Source of the DNA: Pseudoflavonifractor sp050943825
GTDB taxonomy: Bacteria; Bacillota; Clostridia; Oscillospirales; Oscillospiraceae
Assembly (NCBI RefSeq): GCF_050943825.1
Contig: NZ_JBMNPX010000010.1
Coordinates: 1 to 64,000, forward strand
DNA length: 64,000 nucleotides
Reading direction: 5' to 3'
A program made the translations under genes and the position numbers. Below the pieces are notes generated by a model, which saw nothing but the letters and a program-made list of their open reading frames with translations, searched no databases and had not been told where the DNA came from. This document shows positions 52,133 to 60,610 of the stretch, piece by piece. Every line of letters starts with the position of its first letter. Positions within the stretch are counted from its first letter, which is position 1.

Positions 52133-52597
52133 TCACCTGGGCGGATGGCATTTGGAGCAGGGGGTATAGCCGCTGGCTTTGGCCTCCTCAAGAGAGATGG
52201 GAATCTGGCTCCTGCTGAGGTACTGGCACCCGTCCGAGTGGTACTTCTCACCGGTCCTGGTGACATAGACCACTACCTCCACCGGCTCCTCCGAGAGGGT
52301 CGTGACAGGGGATTCCGAGACCGGAGCTGTGCTGGGAGAGGGCTCCGGGACCGGGCCGGAAGGAGTGGGAGAGGGATCCGGCGCCGGGGCAGAAGGACTG
52401 GGGGAGACGTCTGACTGGAGCGGAGACGGGTCGGGCTGGTCTGGAGTCAGGGCAGGGGTGCCGGTGGACTGCACCTGGACGGCGGACGGACCGGCGGGAG
52501 ACGCGCTGGGGGAGACGGAGACGGTACCGGCAGCGCAGGAACAGAGCAGCACCAGGGAGACGAGCAGGGGGAGAAGGCGCTTTTTGATGGAATCCAT
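52133..52597 (-). CDS. Lipoprotein with Pro/Ser-rich linker and Cys/His C-terminal module (154 aa)
   Basis: Signal sequence MDSIKKRLLPLLVSLVLLCSC ends in a plausible lipobox (LCSC). Residues ~25-105 are a low-complexity Pro/Ser/Thr linker. The last ~45 residues, VYVTRTGEKYHSDGCQYLSRSQIPISLEEAKASGYTPCSKC, form the small Cys/His module seen in the C-terminus of some nucleases and ComEC-like proteins, where it may bind metal. AAGGAGGG precedes ATG 52597; an upstream in-frame extension covers tRNA-side sequence and is not used. Function unknown. Confidence 0.8.
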   Translation of the reverse strand: MDSIKKRLLPLLVSLVLLCSCAAGTVSVSPSASPAGPSAVQVQSTGTPALTPDQPDPSPLQSDVSPSPSAPAPDPSPTPSGPVPEPSPSTAPVSESPVTTLSEEPVEVVVYVTRTGEKYHSDGCQYLSRSQIPISLEEAKASGYTPCSKCHPPR

Positions 52598-52730
52598 AGA
52601 AAACCCTCCTTTTTCCATGCCTCCAGTATAGAGAATATAGGGGGCGAGGAAGGTCGAAAAGGGACGAAGCACCCGGAAGGACGACAGAACAGGAGAGCGG
52701 TGAGGAAATAAATGGACGGAATAAAAAAGA

Positions 52731-52770
52731 AAAAACCCGAAGTCCTTGAAATCAAAGACTTCGGGTTTTT
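52731..52770 (-). terminator. Terminator of the tRNA-Ser pair
   Basis: AAAAACCCGAAGTC (52731-52744) pairs with GACTTCGGGTTTTT (52757-52770). It reads on the minus strand just past tRNA-Ser(GCT). Confidence 0.88.
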
Positions 52771-52860
52771 GGCGCAGAAGGAGGGATTTGAACCCTCGCA
52801 CGGTTTTACCCGCCTACTCCCTTAGCAGGGGAGCCCCTTCGGCCACTTGGGTACTTCTGC
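52770..52860 (-). tRNA. tRNA-Ser (anticodon GCT)
   Basis: 91 nt with long variable arm and encoded CCA. Acceptor GCAGAAG / CTTCTGC, discriminator G, anticodon loop CTGCTAA giving GCT. T arm GGTTCAAATCC is normal. Confidence 0.95.
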
Positions 52861-52923
52861 GTATCGGCCGGGATGCGCATGTGCATCTTACAACTCTCTT
52901 GTCCATTTTTCGAAGAGAAAAAA

Positions 52924-53010
52924 TGGCGGAGAGAGTGGGATTCGAACCCACGGCTCTTGCGAGTCACCGGTTTTCAAGACCGGCTCCTTAAACCACTCGG
53001 ACATCTCTCC
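52924..53010 (-). tRNA. tRNA-Ser (anticodon TGA)
   Basis: 87 nt, acceptor GGAGAGA / TCTCTCC, discriminator G, encoded CCA, anticodon loop CTTGAAA giving TGA, and a long variable arm. It lies 63 bp upstream of tRNA-Ser(GCT) on the same strand. Confidence 0.96.
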
Positions 53011-53266
53011 ACGCCCGGGTTCCAATCAGATGCGAAAAGAATAATATCACATCCTGGTCGGCTTGTCAACTACAAAATTGCAAAATGAGAAAAAAGAGGG
53101 GAGCCAGGTGTGGGCGGTGAGCTCCGGCAGGAGGAAGAAACCACCAAAAAGGGTGCTGGGCGGCGAAATAAGTTTGAAAAAGCAGAAAATGGACTTGCCA
53201 AGCGCACATATAAAGGGTAGAATATAACGGTTAACGAAAAATGGAACGGACTGACGGGGGTTTGTC

Positions 53267-55105
53267 ATGAATCGTAGTCTGGAACGCATCCTGCCCAGGG
53301 TGCAGAAGCCTGCCCGGTACACGGGCGGAGAATACAACGCGGTGGTCAAGGACCGGCGGAAGGTGGAGGTGCGGTATGCCCTCTGCTTCCCGGATACCTA
53401 TGAAATCGGCATGTCCAATCTGGGTGTGCGCATCCTCTACGGCGTGATGAACAACCTGCCCTGGTGCTGGTGTGAGCGGGTGTTCGCCCCCTGGGGGGAC
53501 ATGGAGGAGGAGATGCGCGCCGAGGGCCTGCCTCTCTACGGCCTGGAGAGCGGCGACTCCATCGCGGATTTTGACCTCATCGGCTTCTCGCTGGGCTACG
53601 AGATGGCCTACACCAACGTGCTTAATATGCTGGACCTGGCCGGTCTGCCCGTGCGGGCGGAGGAGCGGCATGCGCTGTCTCCTATTATCGTAGCGGGCGG
53701 CACCTGCGCCTTCAACCCGGAGCCGCTGGCCCCCTTTGTGGACATCTTCTCCCTGGGCGAGGGTGAGGACGTGTCGGTGGAGCTGCTGGAGCTGTACCGC
53801 AAGGCCAAGAGCGAGGGCTGGGAGAAGGAGGAGTTCCTTCTGGCCGCGGCCAAGATTCCCGGGCTGTACGTGCCCTCCCTCTATGATATCTCTTACCATG
53901 AGGACGGCACTGTGGCGGCCATCACGCCCCGGGACGGCGCGCCCGAGGTGGTGACCAAGCGGATTGTCCAGGACTTTAACAAGTCCTATTTCCCGGTCAA
54001 GACCATCGTGCCCTCCACTGAGATCACCCAGGACAAGGTGACTCTGGAGGTGTTCCGCGGCTGTATCCGCGGCTGCCGGTTCTGTCAGGCGGGGTACGCC
54101 TACCGGCCCGTCCGGTCCCGCGACCCGGAGCTGCTGGTGAAGTACGGCATTGAGGCCTGCAAGGACTCGGGCTACCAGGAGATGACCCTGTCGTCCCTGT
54201 CCACCAGCGACTACCGCCACCTGCTCAAGCTGTGCGACGGGCTGCTGGAGTGGTGCGAGCCGGAGAAGGTGAGCCTGGCGCTGCCCTCCCTGCGGGCGGA
54301 CAACTTCTCCATGAACCTGATGCACCGCCTTCAGCACGGCAAGAAGTCCGGACTGACCTTTGCGCCCGAGGCGGGTACCCAGCGCCTGCGGGACGCCATC
54401 AATAAGAACGTCACCGAGGAGGACCTGCTCCAGTCCTGCCGTACCGCCTTCTCAGGCGGCTGGTCGTCGGTGAAGCTGTACTTCATGCTGGGCCTGCCCA
54501 CCGAGACCGACGAGGACGTGCTGGGCATTGCCGACCTGGCGGAGAAGGTGTATCAGGCCTGGCGTGAGACCACGCCGGAGCCCCGCCGCGGCGTGCGGAT
54601 TACGGTCTCCACCTCCTTCTTTGTGCCCAAGCCCCACACCGCCTTCCAGTGGGAGGCGCAGATCTCCATGGAGGAGTACCAGCGGCGGGTGAAGCTGCTG
54701 CGGGACAACATGCGGGGCCGTTCCATCAGCTACAACTGGCACGACCCGGACACCAGCGTGCTGGAGGCGGTGTTTGCCCGGGGTGACCGCCGTGTGGCCG
54801 ACGTCATCGAGGAGGCCTGGCGGAACGGGGCCAAGTTCGACTCCTGGAGCGAGTACTTTGACTTCCAGCGCTGGCAGGACGCCTTTGCCGCCTGCGGATT
54901 GTCCATGGACTTCTACGCCACCCGCCAGCGGGACAAGGACGAGATTCTGCCCTGGGACATGATCTCCACCGGCGTGCGCAAGCCCTTCCTGTGGCGTGAG
55001 CGGGAGCAGTGCTACCAGAACAGGATTACCCCCGACTGCCGGAAGCAGTGCACCGGCTGCGGGGCGGACAAGCTCTATCCGGGAGGTAAGTGCGATGCGG
55101 AATAG
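53267..55105 (+). CDS. Radical SAM protein with N-terminal B12-binding-like domain (612 aa)
   Basis: TIGR03960-type protein. An N-terminal ~230-residue cobalamin-binding-like region (ALCFPDTYEIGMSNLG, IIVAGGTCAFNPEPL, DIFSLGEGED) precedes the radical SAM core with Cys266, Cys270 and Cys273 in RGCIRGCRFCQAG. A C-terminal Cys cluster follows (CRKQCTGCG). The family is conserved next to the DUF2344 gene in Firmicutes and is thought to act in RNA or ribosome-related modification, but the reaction is not established. The downstream DUF2344 gene overlaps its end by 11 bp, confirming the pairing. Confidence 0.93.
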   Translation: MNRSLERILPRVQKPARYTGGEYNAVVKDRRKVEVRYALCFPDTYEIGMSNLGVRILYGVMNNLPWCWCERVFAPWGDMEEEMRAEGLPLYGLESGDSIADFDLIGFSLGYEMAYTNVLNMLDLAGLPVRAEERHALSPIIVAGGTCAFNPEPLAPFVDIFSLGEGEDVSVELLELYRKAKSEGWEKEEFLLAAAKIPGLYVPSLYDISYHEDGTVAAITPRDGAPEVVTKRIVQDFNKSYFPVKTIVPSTEITQDKVTLEVFRGCIRGCRFCQAGYAYRPVRSRDPELLVKYGIEACKDSGYQEMTLSSLSTSDYRHLLKLCDGLLEWCEPEKVSLALPSLRADNFSMNLMHRLQHGKKSGLTFAPEAGTQRLRDAINKNVTEEDLLQSCRTAFSGGWSSVKLYFMLGLPTETDEDVLGIADLAEKVYQAWRETTPEPRRGVRITVSTSFFVPKPHTAFQWEAQISMEEYQRRVKLLRDNMRGRSISYNWHDPDTSVLEAVFARGDRRVADVIEEAWRNGAKFDSWSEYFDFQRWQDAFAACGLSMDFYATRQRDKDEILPWDMISTGVRKPFLWREREQCYQNRITPDCRKQCTGCGADKLYPGGKCDAE

Positions 55106-55766
55106 TAACCGGCTGCGTTTTTCCAAGACCGGGCGGGCCAAGTACATCTCCCACCTGGACCTGATGCGCACCTTCCAGCGGGCCTTCCTCCGTGCCGGGA
55201 TTGAGATCACCCACACCGAGGGCTTCAATCCCCACGCCTTTGTGTCCATTCCGCTGCCTCTGTCCGTGGGCTTTTCCAGCCAGTGCGAGGTGCTGGAGTT
55301 TGAGCTGCGGGGCGGCGCGGAGCTCTCCCAGGTGCCCGGGCGGATGAACGCGGTGCTGCCCGAGGGAATTATGGTGCAGAAGTGCTACGAGGCGGCCAAG
55401 CCTGTGAAGGCCCTGACCTACGTCAACTACATCGTCACCCTGGAGTACGAGAACGGCGCGCCCTTTGGGGCGGAGACCGCCATCCGGGACCTGCTGAGCC
55501 GGGAGAGCCTGGTGGTGATCAAGAAGTCCAAGAAGGCCAAGAGCGGCCAGGTGGAGGTGGACCTGATTCCCCTCATCGCCAAGTTCACCGTGGAGGGACG
55601 GCGGGACACCATCGCCCTGGACCTCATCATCCGGGCCCAGAACCCGGGCTTGAACCCGGAGCTGATTGTGTCTGCCATCCGGGAGCACTGCCCCGAGGCA
55701 TCTCCGGACTATGTGGCCTTCCACCGGAAGGACGTGCTGGACGCCCAGTTCCAGCCCTGGGAATAA
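55095..55766 (+). CDS. DUF2344 / TIGR03936 protein, partner of the radical SAM enzyme (223 aa)
   Basis: Begins NRLRFSKTGRAKYISHLDLMRTFQRAFLRAGI, the conserved opening of the family, with GFNPHAFVSIPLPLSVGFSS following. ATG 55095 overlaps the radical SAM stop and has GGGAGGT at 7 nt. In many Clostridia this domain is fused to, or lies beside, the radical SAM protein and is followed by RNase G and L21 genes; here a terminator follows and those genes are absent. Molecular role unknown. Confidence 0.92.
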   Translation: MRNSNRLRFSKTGRAKYISHLDLMRTFQRAFLRAGIEITHTEGFNPHAFVSIPLPLSVGFSSQCEVLEFELRGGAELSQVPGRMNAVLPEGIMVQKCYEAAKPVKALTYVNYIVTLEYENGAPFGAETAIRDLLSRESLVVIKKSKKAKSGQVEVDLIPLIAKFTVEGRRDTIALDLIIRAQNPGLNPELIVSAIREHCPEASPDYVAFHRKDVLDAQFQPWE

Positions 55767-55781
55767 CCATAATATAAAAGG

Positions 55782-55816
55782 AGAGGTCTCCGCTGTGTGC
55801 GGAGACCTCTTTTTTA
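55782..55816 (+). terminator. Terminator after DUF2344
   Basis: AGAGGTCTCCGC (55782-55793) pairs with GCGGAGACCTCT (55799-55810), then TTTTTT. Confidence 0.92.
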
Positions 55817-55841
55817 ATGCCCGTATGTTTGAGAAGCGAAT

Positions 55842-57293
55842 TTACCCTCTGCGGTAGGTCCTGGTGATATCGGCCAGCCTGCGGGCCACATCGGGGTTGA
55901 AGGCGGCGGCACGGCAGCGCCAGGTCCAGTTGTGGGGGCCTGCGGTGCCGGGGGTGTTCATGCGGGCGTCCGCGCCCAGACCCAGCAGGTCCTGCATGGG
56001 CGCCATAGCCAGGCGGCTCATGGTGCTCCAGGCGCCGCACACGGCGCCCCAGCCGTAGCCCTCGTCCTCCCGGAGGCGGAGGTAGCGCATGGCATAGTCC
56101 CGCTCACCGGGGGAGGCCTCCTGGAAGAGCCACTGGACAAAGGTGGGGGTGTCGTGGGTGCCGGTGTACACCACCGAGTCGGGCTGGCAGTTGTGGGGCA
56201 GGTAGGCGCTCTCGCCGCAGGGGTCAAAGGCGTAGACCAGCACCTTCATGCCGGGCAGGCCGCTCTTGGCGATGAACTCCAGCACATCCTCCTCCAGAGC
56301 GCCCAGGTCCTCGGCGATGATGTCCAGGCCGGGCACCTCCTTGTGGAAGCGGTGGATGAGCTCCATGCCGGGGCCGGGCTCCCAGTGGCCGTAGGTGGCC
56401 ACCTTATCCCCGGCGGGAATGGACCAGTAGTTGTAGAAAGCGCGGAAGTGGTCGATGCGCACCACGTCGTACAGCTCGGCGGCCCAGGCCATCCGCTCCA
56501 CCCACCAGTCAAAGACCTCCTTCCGGTGGCCCTCCCAGTCGTAGAGGGGGTTGCCCCAGTGCTGGCCGGTCTCGGAGAAGGCGTCGGGTGGAACTCCCGC
56601 CACAGCGGCGGGATGCCCCTTCTCGTCAATCTGGAACAGCTCGGGGTGGGCCCAGAACTCGGCGCTGTCCTCGGAGACGTAGATGGGCAGGTCGCCGATG
56701 ATGGATACGTTTCTCTCGTTGGCGTACCGCTTGAGGGCGTGCCACTGGCGGAAGAAGGCGGCCTGGAGGAAGAGGTGGAAGTTGACGTCGTCCTCGCCCG
56801 GCTCGGGCGCGGGGGAGGGCCACTCAGCCGGGGGCAGGTCCAGCTCCTCCCGCAGGGCGGAGAAGCGGGCGTAGTCCTCCGCCCAGTGGGCGAAGGTACA
56901 GAAGGCCTGGATGCGGGGGGCCCACAGCTCCCTGCCGCGCTCCCACGCCTTGCGCAGGAGGGGGAGGCGGGTGCGGCGGAGGAAGTCGTAGTCCACCCGG
57001 TCGGGGCTGTCCAGCTGGGCGGAGAGCAGCTCGTCACGGGTGAGGAGCCCCTCCTCGGCCAGCTCGCCCAGGTCCAGGAAGAAGGGGTTGCCCGCGAAGG
57101 AGGAGGGGGACATATAGGGGGAGTCACCTCCGCCCGGGGGCACCAGGGGGAGAATCTGCCAGTAGTGCTGGTTGGCCGAGGCCAGAAAGTCGATAAAGTT
57201 GCGGGCTTCCTTGCCCATGGTGCCGGCGCCGTAGGGACCCGGCAGAGAGAAGACGGGGAGAAGGATTCCGCTGGAGCGTCCTTCCATCTGCAT
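55842..57293 (-). CDS. malQ: 4-alpha-glucanotransferase (amylomaltase), GH77 (about 483 aa)
   Basis: Transfers alpha-1,4-glucan segments in maltodextrin/glycogen metabolism. GH77 landmarks are SGILLPVFSLPGPYGAGTMG at the start, GDLPIYVSEDSAEFW, the nucleophile Asp in VVRIDHFRAF, the acid/base Glu in IIAEDLG, and the transition-state Asp in TGTHDTPT. Two in-frame ATGs (57293 and 57287) lie close to AAAGGATGGA; I give the first, though the second has better spacing. A longer upstream extension has no support. It is transcribed divergently from the CobW-type gene from its own promoter. Confidence 0.94.
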   Translation of the reverse strand: MQMEGRSSGILLPVFSLPGPYGAGTMGKEARNFIDFLASANQHYWQILPLVPPGGGDSPYMSPSSFAGNPFFLDLGELAEEGLLTRDELLSAQLDSPDRVDYDFLRRTRLPLLRKAWERGRELWAPRIQAFCTFAHWAEDYARFSALREELDLPPAEWPSPAPEPGEDDVNFHLFLQAAFFRQWHALKRYANERNVSIIGDLPIYVSEDSAEFWAHPELFQIDEKGHPAAVAGVPPDAFSETGQHWGNPLYDWEGHRKEVFDWWVERMAWAAELYDVVRIDHFRAFYNYWSIPAGDKVATYGHWEPGPGMELIHRFHKEVPGLDIIAEDLGALEEDVLEFIAKSGLPGMKVLVYAFDPCGESAYLPHNCQPDSVVYTGTHDTPTFVQWLFQEASPGERDYAMRYLRLREDEGYGWGAVCGAWSTMSRLAMAPMQDLLGLGADARMNTPGTAGPHNWTWRCRAAAFNPDVARRLADITRTYRRG

Positions 57294-57359
57294 TCCATCC
57301 TTTCCGAAGGCGGAGGAACCGGCTGTGTCCCGCCGCCCGGTAATTTTTGTATCCCGTAT

Positions 57360-57388
57360 ATTATAATCCGGCGGGGGAAATGTGGCAA
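57360..57388 (-). promoter_or_regulatory. Promoter of malQ
   Basis: Minus strand TTGCCA (57383-57388), 17-bp spacer, TATAAT (57360-57365). Confidence 0.75.
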
Positions 57389-57451
57389 CCCGAAAAATCC
57401 GGGGCAGGGGGCAGGCGGGGACGGAAACGGCCAAGAGCGTACGAAATTACC

Positions 57452-57480
57452 TTGCGGCAGCGGCGCCGGTAGGGTACAAT
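57452..57480 (+). promoter_or_regulatory. Promoter of the CobW-type gene
   Basis: TTGCGG (57452-57457), 17-bp spacer, TACAAT (57475-57480), 38 bp ahead of ATG 57519. Confidence 0.6.
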
Positions 57481-57518
57481 CAAAAGTGGATAATAAGGCC
57501 GAAAGGTGGGGACAGACA

Positions 57519-58118
57519 ATGAAAATGCTTCTGCTGGGCGGATTTCTCGGCTCCGGCAAGACCGCGGTGCTCAACCGTGTCATCCGGGCCATCTCCCAGG
57601 TGGGAGGGACCTCTGCGGTCATAGAAAACGAGATTGGCCAGCTGGGCGTGGACGACGCCCTTGTGCGGGAGACGGGAATCAGGGTGACGCCCCTGTTCGG
57701 CGGCTGCGTCTGCTGCGAGATCTCCGGGGACCTGGTCCAGGCCGTGGGACAGATTGCGGACGAGGTGAACCCGGACTGGCTGGTGGTGGAGATGACCGGT
57801 CTGGCCCTGATGACCGACGTGCTCTCCGTCCTGAGCCGGTACGGCCGTCCGGACATCCCGGTCCATCCGGTGTCCGTGGTGGACGCGTCCCGGTTCGGCA
57901 TGCTCAGCGGGGTCATGGCCCCGGTGCTGGAGCGGCAGCTCAGGGGTGCGGAGCTGGTGCTGGTCAACAAGGCGGACGTGGTCCAGCCCACCCAGGAGCA
58001 GCTGGACCTGATTGCCGGCTGGGCGCCCGGCGCCCGGATACGGACGGTCAGCGCCGAAAAAACGGAGGACACGGTTCTCTGGCAGACCATTCTGGAAGGG
58101 GTAGGTGAGGCACAGTGA
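57519..58118 (+). CDS. Short CobW/G3E-family GTPase, likely metallochaperone (199 aa)
   Basis: G3E P-loop GTPase: GGFLGSGKT at 7-15, the switch-like metal motif CVCC at 63-66, and NKAD at 150-153 for guanine. Proteins of this family insert or traffic metals (cobalt, zinc, nickel). At 199 residues it lacks the usual C-terminal CobW_C domain (~300-400 aa full length). That missing part may be supplied in trans by the His-rich protein whose GTG overlaps its stop by 3 bp. Metal and client are unknown. Confidence 0.88.
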   Translation: MKMLLLGGFLGSGKTAVLNRVIRAISQVGGTSAVIENEIGQLGVDDALVRETGIRVTPLFGGCVCCEISGDLVQAVGQIADEVNPDWLVVEMTGLALMTDVLSVLSRYGRPDIPVHPVSVVDASRFGMLSGVMAPVLERQLRGAELVLVNKADVVQPTQEQLDLIAGWAPGARIRTVSAEKTEDTVLWQTILEGVGEAQ

Positions 58119-58603
58119 GCGGCCATGTCCATGAAGAGAACCACAGCCACGGTCCCGGCTGCACCTGCGGGTGCCATGACCATGACCATCATCATCACCA
58201 CCATGACCACGACCACGCAGGCGACCCGGCCCACAGCCTGGTAGACAACGCGCTGGTGCTCAGCGGAAAATGGACGGTCCATCTGCCGGAGCCGGCCACC
58301 GCTGCGGAGGTGGCCAACCGTGTGGCGGCCAGGCTGGCGGCGGTGGCCCAGCCTCTGGCGGTGGACGGCGCGGTGGCGGGCCATGTGAAGGCGCTGATCG
58401 CGTGCGGCGGCCAGTCGGCTGCCCTTTCCATCACCCGGCTTGGGACGGTGGACGGCGCCCGGGGTGTGGGCTGGAAGCCGGACACTCTGGTGAGACGGTA
58501 TGATGTGACGGTGAACGTGCTCTCCCTGCTGAACACGGACGCTGTCACCCGTGAGGATTTGGACCGCCTGTTCGGCGGGGAAGAGGGGGCGGAAACGGTA
58601 TGA
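58115..58603 (+). CDS. His-rich protein coupled to the CobW-type GTPase (162 aa)
   Basis: The first ~40 residues are a metal-binding tail: HEENHSHGPGCTCGCHDHDH plus a further run of His and Asp (about seventeen His in total). The remaining ~120 residues form a small alpha/beta domain with no motif I recognise (WTVHLPEPATAAEVANRV...). GTG 58115 overlaps the GTPase TGA, and its own stop overlaps the next ATG, so translation is coupled. Likely a metal-storage or C-terminal-domain equivalent of the GTPase; inferred from context. Confidence 0.8.
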   Translation: MSGHVHEENHSHGPGCTCGCHDHDHHHHHHDHDHAGDPAHSLVDNALVLSGKWTVHLPEPATAAEVANRVAARLAAVAQPLAVDGAVAGHVKALIACGGQSAALSITRLGTVDGARGVGWKPDTLVRRYDVTVNVLSLLNTDAVTREDLDRLFGGEEGAETV

Positions 58604-59430
58604 GCATCCGGCTGATTGCGGTGGATTTGGACGGCACCCTGCTCTCCTCGGACAGCGCCACGGTGCATGAGCGGAACATCCGTGCCCTGCGGCGTGCGGC
58701 GGAGAAGGGGGCCAAAATTGTGCTGGCCAGCGGCCGGTCCATGGTGATGATGGAGGACGCGGCGGAGCAGCTGGGCTGCGTGAGCTATATCATCTCTTCT
58801 CTGGGGGGCGCGGTGACCGACTACGCCACCCGGAAGATGCTGGCGGAGACGGGAATTGACCCGGACAAGCGCCGGGCCATTCTGGAGGTGCTGCGGCCCT
58901 TCAAGCCCCTCATTGAGGTCTACTGTGACAACCGCATCTACGCCGAGCGGGCCATCATCACGGCCCACCCGCCCGCCTCGGATTTTGACTTCCTGCGGGC
59001 CAAGTATGACGACGTGGTGGAGGATCTGGAGACTGCCATCGGGGAGCGGATGACGGAGAAGCTGGACGTGGACTTCATCCCGGACGACGAGACCATGGAG
59101 CTGATCCGCACCCGGGTGGAGGCCCTGGGTGACCTGTGTGTGCTGGCCTATCCCGGGAATGGGAACATTGAGATCAGCCACATCGACGCCACCAAGGGGC
59201 ACGCCCTCCAGTTCCTGTGCGGGTACCTGGGGATAGACGCCGAAGAGGTGCTGGCCCTGGGGGACAGCGACAACGACCTGGACATGTTCGAATGGGTGGG
59301 CTGTTCCGTGGCCATGGCCAAGTCCTCGCCCCTGGCCCGTCAGGCGGCGGACATGGTGACCGGCTCCAACAACGACGGCGGCGTGGGCCAGGCCGTGGAG
59401 GAGCTGATGGACCGGATTGGCGGCCAATGA
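58600..59430 (+). CDS. Cof-type HAD-IIB family phosphatase (276 aa)
   Basis: HAD hydrolase with motif I DLDGTLLSSD (catalytic Asp pair at ~9 and 11), motif II Ser in LASGR, the Lys motif DATKGHAL, and motif IV GDSDNDLDMF, plus a C2B cap between ~85 and ~190. Acts on sugar phosphates or related metabolites. It starts at ATGA overlapping the preceding stop, so it is in one operon with the CobW-type pair. Specific substrate unknown. Confidence 0.93.
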   Translation: MSIRLIAVDLDGTLLSSDSATVHERNIRALRRAAEKGAKIVLASGRSMVMMEDAAEQLGCVSYIISSLGGAVTDYATRKMLAETGIDPDKRRAILEVLRPFKPLIEVYCDNRIYAERAIITAHPPASDFDFLRAKYDDVVEDLETAIGERMTEKLDVDFIPDDETMELIRTRVEALGDLCVLAYPGNGNIEISHIDATKGHALQFLCGYLGIDAEEVLALGDSDNDLDMFEWVGCSVAMAKSSPLARQAADMVTGSNNDGGVGQAVEELMDRIGGQ

Positions 59431-59438
59431 AAAAGCAG

Positions 59439-59475
59439 AACGGAGCCCTGTGCATCAAATGCACAGGGCTCCGTT
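59439..59475. terminator. Bidirectional terminator
   Basis: A 17-bp perfect stem (AACGGAGCCCTGTGCAT and its complement) with a 3-nt loop. It serves the Cof gene and the convergent MarR gene. Confidence 0.9.
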
Positions 59476-59492
59476 TGTCTGTCTTGAGGGGC

Positions 59493-59930
59493 TCAGGGGT
59501 CCTCCACGCTGGCACCGCCGGTCAGGTTCTTGTAGAGCCGGACCAGGAACTGGTAGAACTGGGCCTTTTCCTCCTCGGAGAAGCCGGCCAGCTCTATGGC
59601 CTCCATCCGGGCCCGCAGCTCGGTGGCCTGCTCATGGCGGGCATAGCCGCTGGGGGTGAGGGAGATGGCGGTGGCCCGCTTGTTGCCCGCCACTGCCTGG
59701 CGGGAGATAAGGCCGTCGGCCTCCATCTTGTCCAGCAGGCGGGAGATGGTGGCGGGCTCGATGTCGCACATGGCGGCCAGGTCCTTCTGCATGCAGCCGT
59801 CGTGGCGGGTGAGGAAGCCGAGAATCTTGGGCTGGCCCACGGACAAACCCAGTTCGGCAATCATGGGACGAAAGACATTGTTCTGCGCGTGGTAGGATTT
59901 CAGCAGGGCGATACTGAAGGGGACATCCAT
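59493..59930 (-). CDS. MarR-family transcriptional regulator (145 aa)
   Basis: Winged-helix MarR protein: LGLSVGQPKILGFLTRHDG, then DLAAMCDIEPATISRLLDKMEADGLISRQ as the recognition helix and KRATAISLTPSG wing. Flanking helices form the dimer. I chose ATG 59930 (AAGGA 11 nt ahead); the longer frame upstream runs across the promoter. No transporter or enzyme lies beside it in the same operon, so the target is unclear; self-regulation is likely. Confidence 0.92.
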   Translation of the reverse strand: MDVPFSIALLKSYHAQNNVFRPMIAELGLSVGQPKILGFLTRHDGCMQKDLAAMCDIEPATISRLLDKMEADGLISRQAVAGNKRATAISLTPSGYARHEQATELRARMEAIELAGFSEEEKAQFYQFLVRLYKNLTGGASVEDP

Positions 59931-60012
59931 AAAACAGCAGTCCTTTGCAAATAAGAGAGGCTCCGCAGCGGGAGCCTCACAGATGGTTTTCACGCCAACT
60001 GTTAGCAATACA

Positions 60013-60040
60013 ATTTTAGCAGATGTGAAAAAAATGTCAA
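60013..60040 (-). promoter_or_regulatory. Promoter of the marR-type gene
   Basis: Minus strand TTGACA (60035-60040), 16-bp spacer, TAAAAT (60013-60018). Confidence 0.75.
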
Positions 60041-60076
60041 TTCTTTTTTTGCCCCGTTCTGTCGCCCCGCCGGCGA

Positions 60077-60589
60077 TCAGCCCTTGGCGCCCGCCTCGAT
60101 GGCGGAGCGGATGGCGGTGAATACCTGGTCCTGCCCCTCGCACATGACCAGCAGGATGGTGCCGTCCTCCAGGGTTTCAAGCCGGGCGTTGTTGGCGATG
60201 TCGTACTGGTCGGCCAGATACTGCTCAAAACTCTGCTTCTGCCGGTCCACAAACCCCTCCAGAGCATCCTTTACCTCCTCGTCCTTCCCCTCGGCGGGGT
60301 AGACGGCGGCAATGCCGTAGGCTTTGACGTTCATGGCGGAGGCGGAGATGGCAAAGGCGCTCATGTCCTCGGCGGACAGGCCCATCAACTCCAGCAGAAA
60401 GGAGGCCGTGTCGTCATCGGCCGAGGTGATGATGGGGAATGCGTCGTTGGCGTCCTGGTCCCGGGCGTCCTGGATGGCGGAGCGGTAGAGCTCGGTCCGC
60501 TCCTGGGCGGTGAGCTGGGACTCCGGCGCAGAGGAACAGCCGGCGAGCAGCAGGATGGGGAGAAGCATGAGAGAAAAGAACCGTTTCAT
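60077..60589 (-). CDS. DUF4358 lipoprotein (170 aa)
   Basis: Lipoprotein signal MKRFFSLMLLPILLLAGC with lipobox LAGC. The body, with FPIITSADDDTASFLLELMGLSAEDMSAFAISASAMN and a VMCEGQD phrase near the end, matches the DUF4358 pattern common in Clostridia. AAAGGAG precedes ATG 60589. It is 21 bp after the clpC stop on the same strand and may be co-transcribed. Function unknown. Confidence 0.85.
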   Translation of the reverse strand: MKRFFSLMLLPILLLAGCSSAPESQLTAQERTELYRSAIQDARDQDANDAFPIITSADDDTASFLLELMGLSAEDMSAFAISASAMNVKAYGIAAVYPAEGKDEEVKDALEGFVDRQKQSFEQYLADQYDIANNARLETLEDGTILLVMCEGQDQVFTAIRSAIEAGAKG

Positions 60590-60610
60590 GTCAAAAACTC
60601 CTTTGTTGTG

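Noticed and set aside
55932..57518. Long upstream extension of the CobW-type GTPase
   Set aside because: It runs antisense through malQ; the P-loop protein has its own ribosome site and promoter at 57452-57519.
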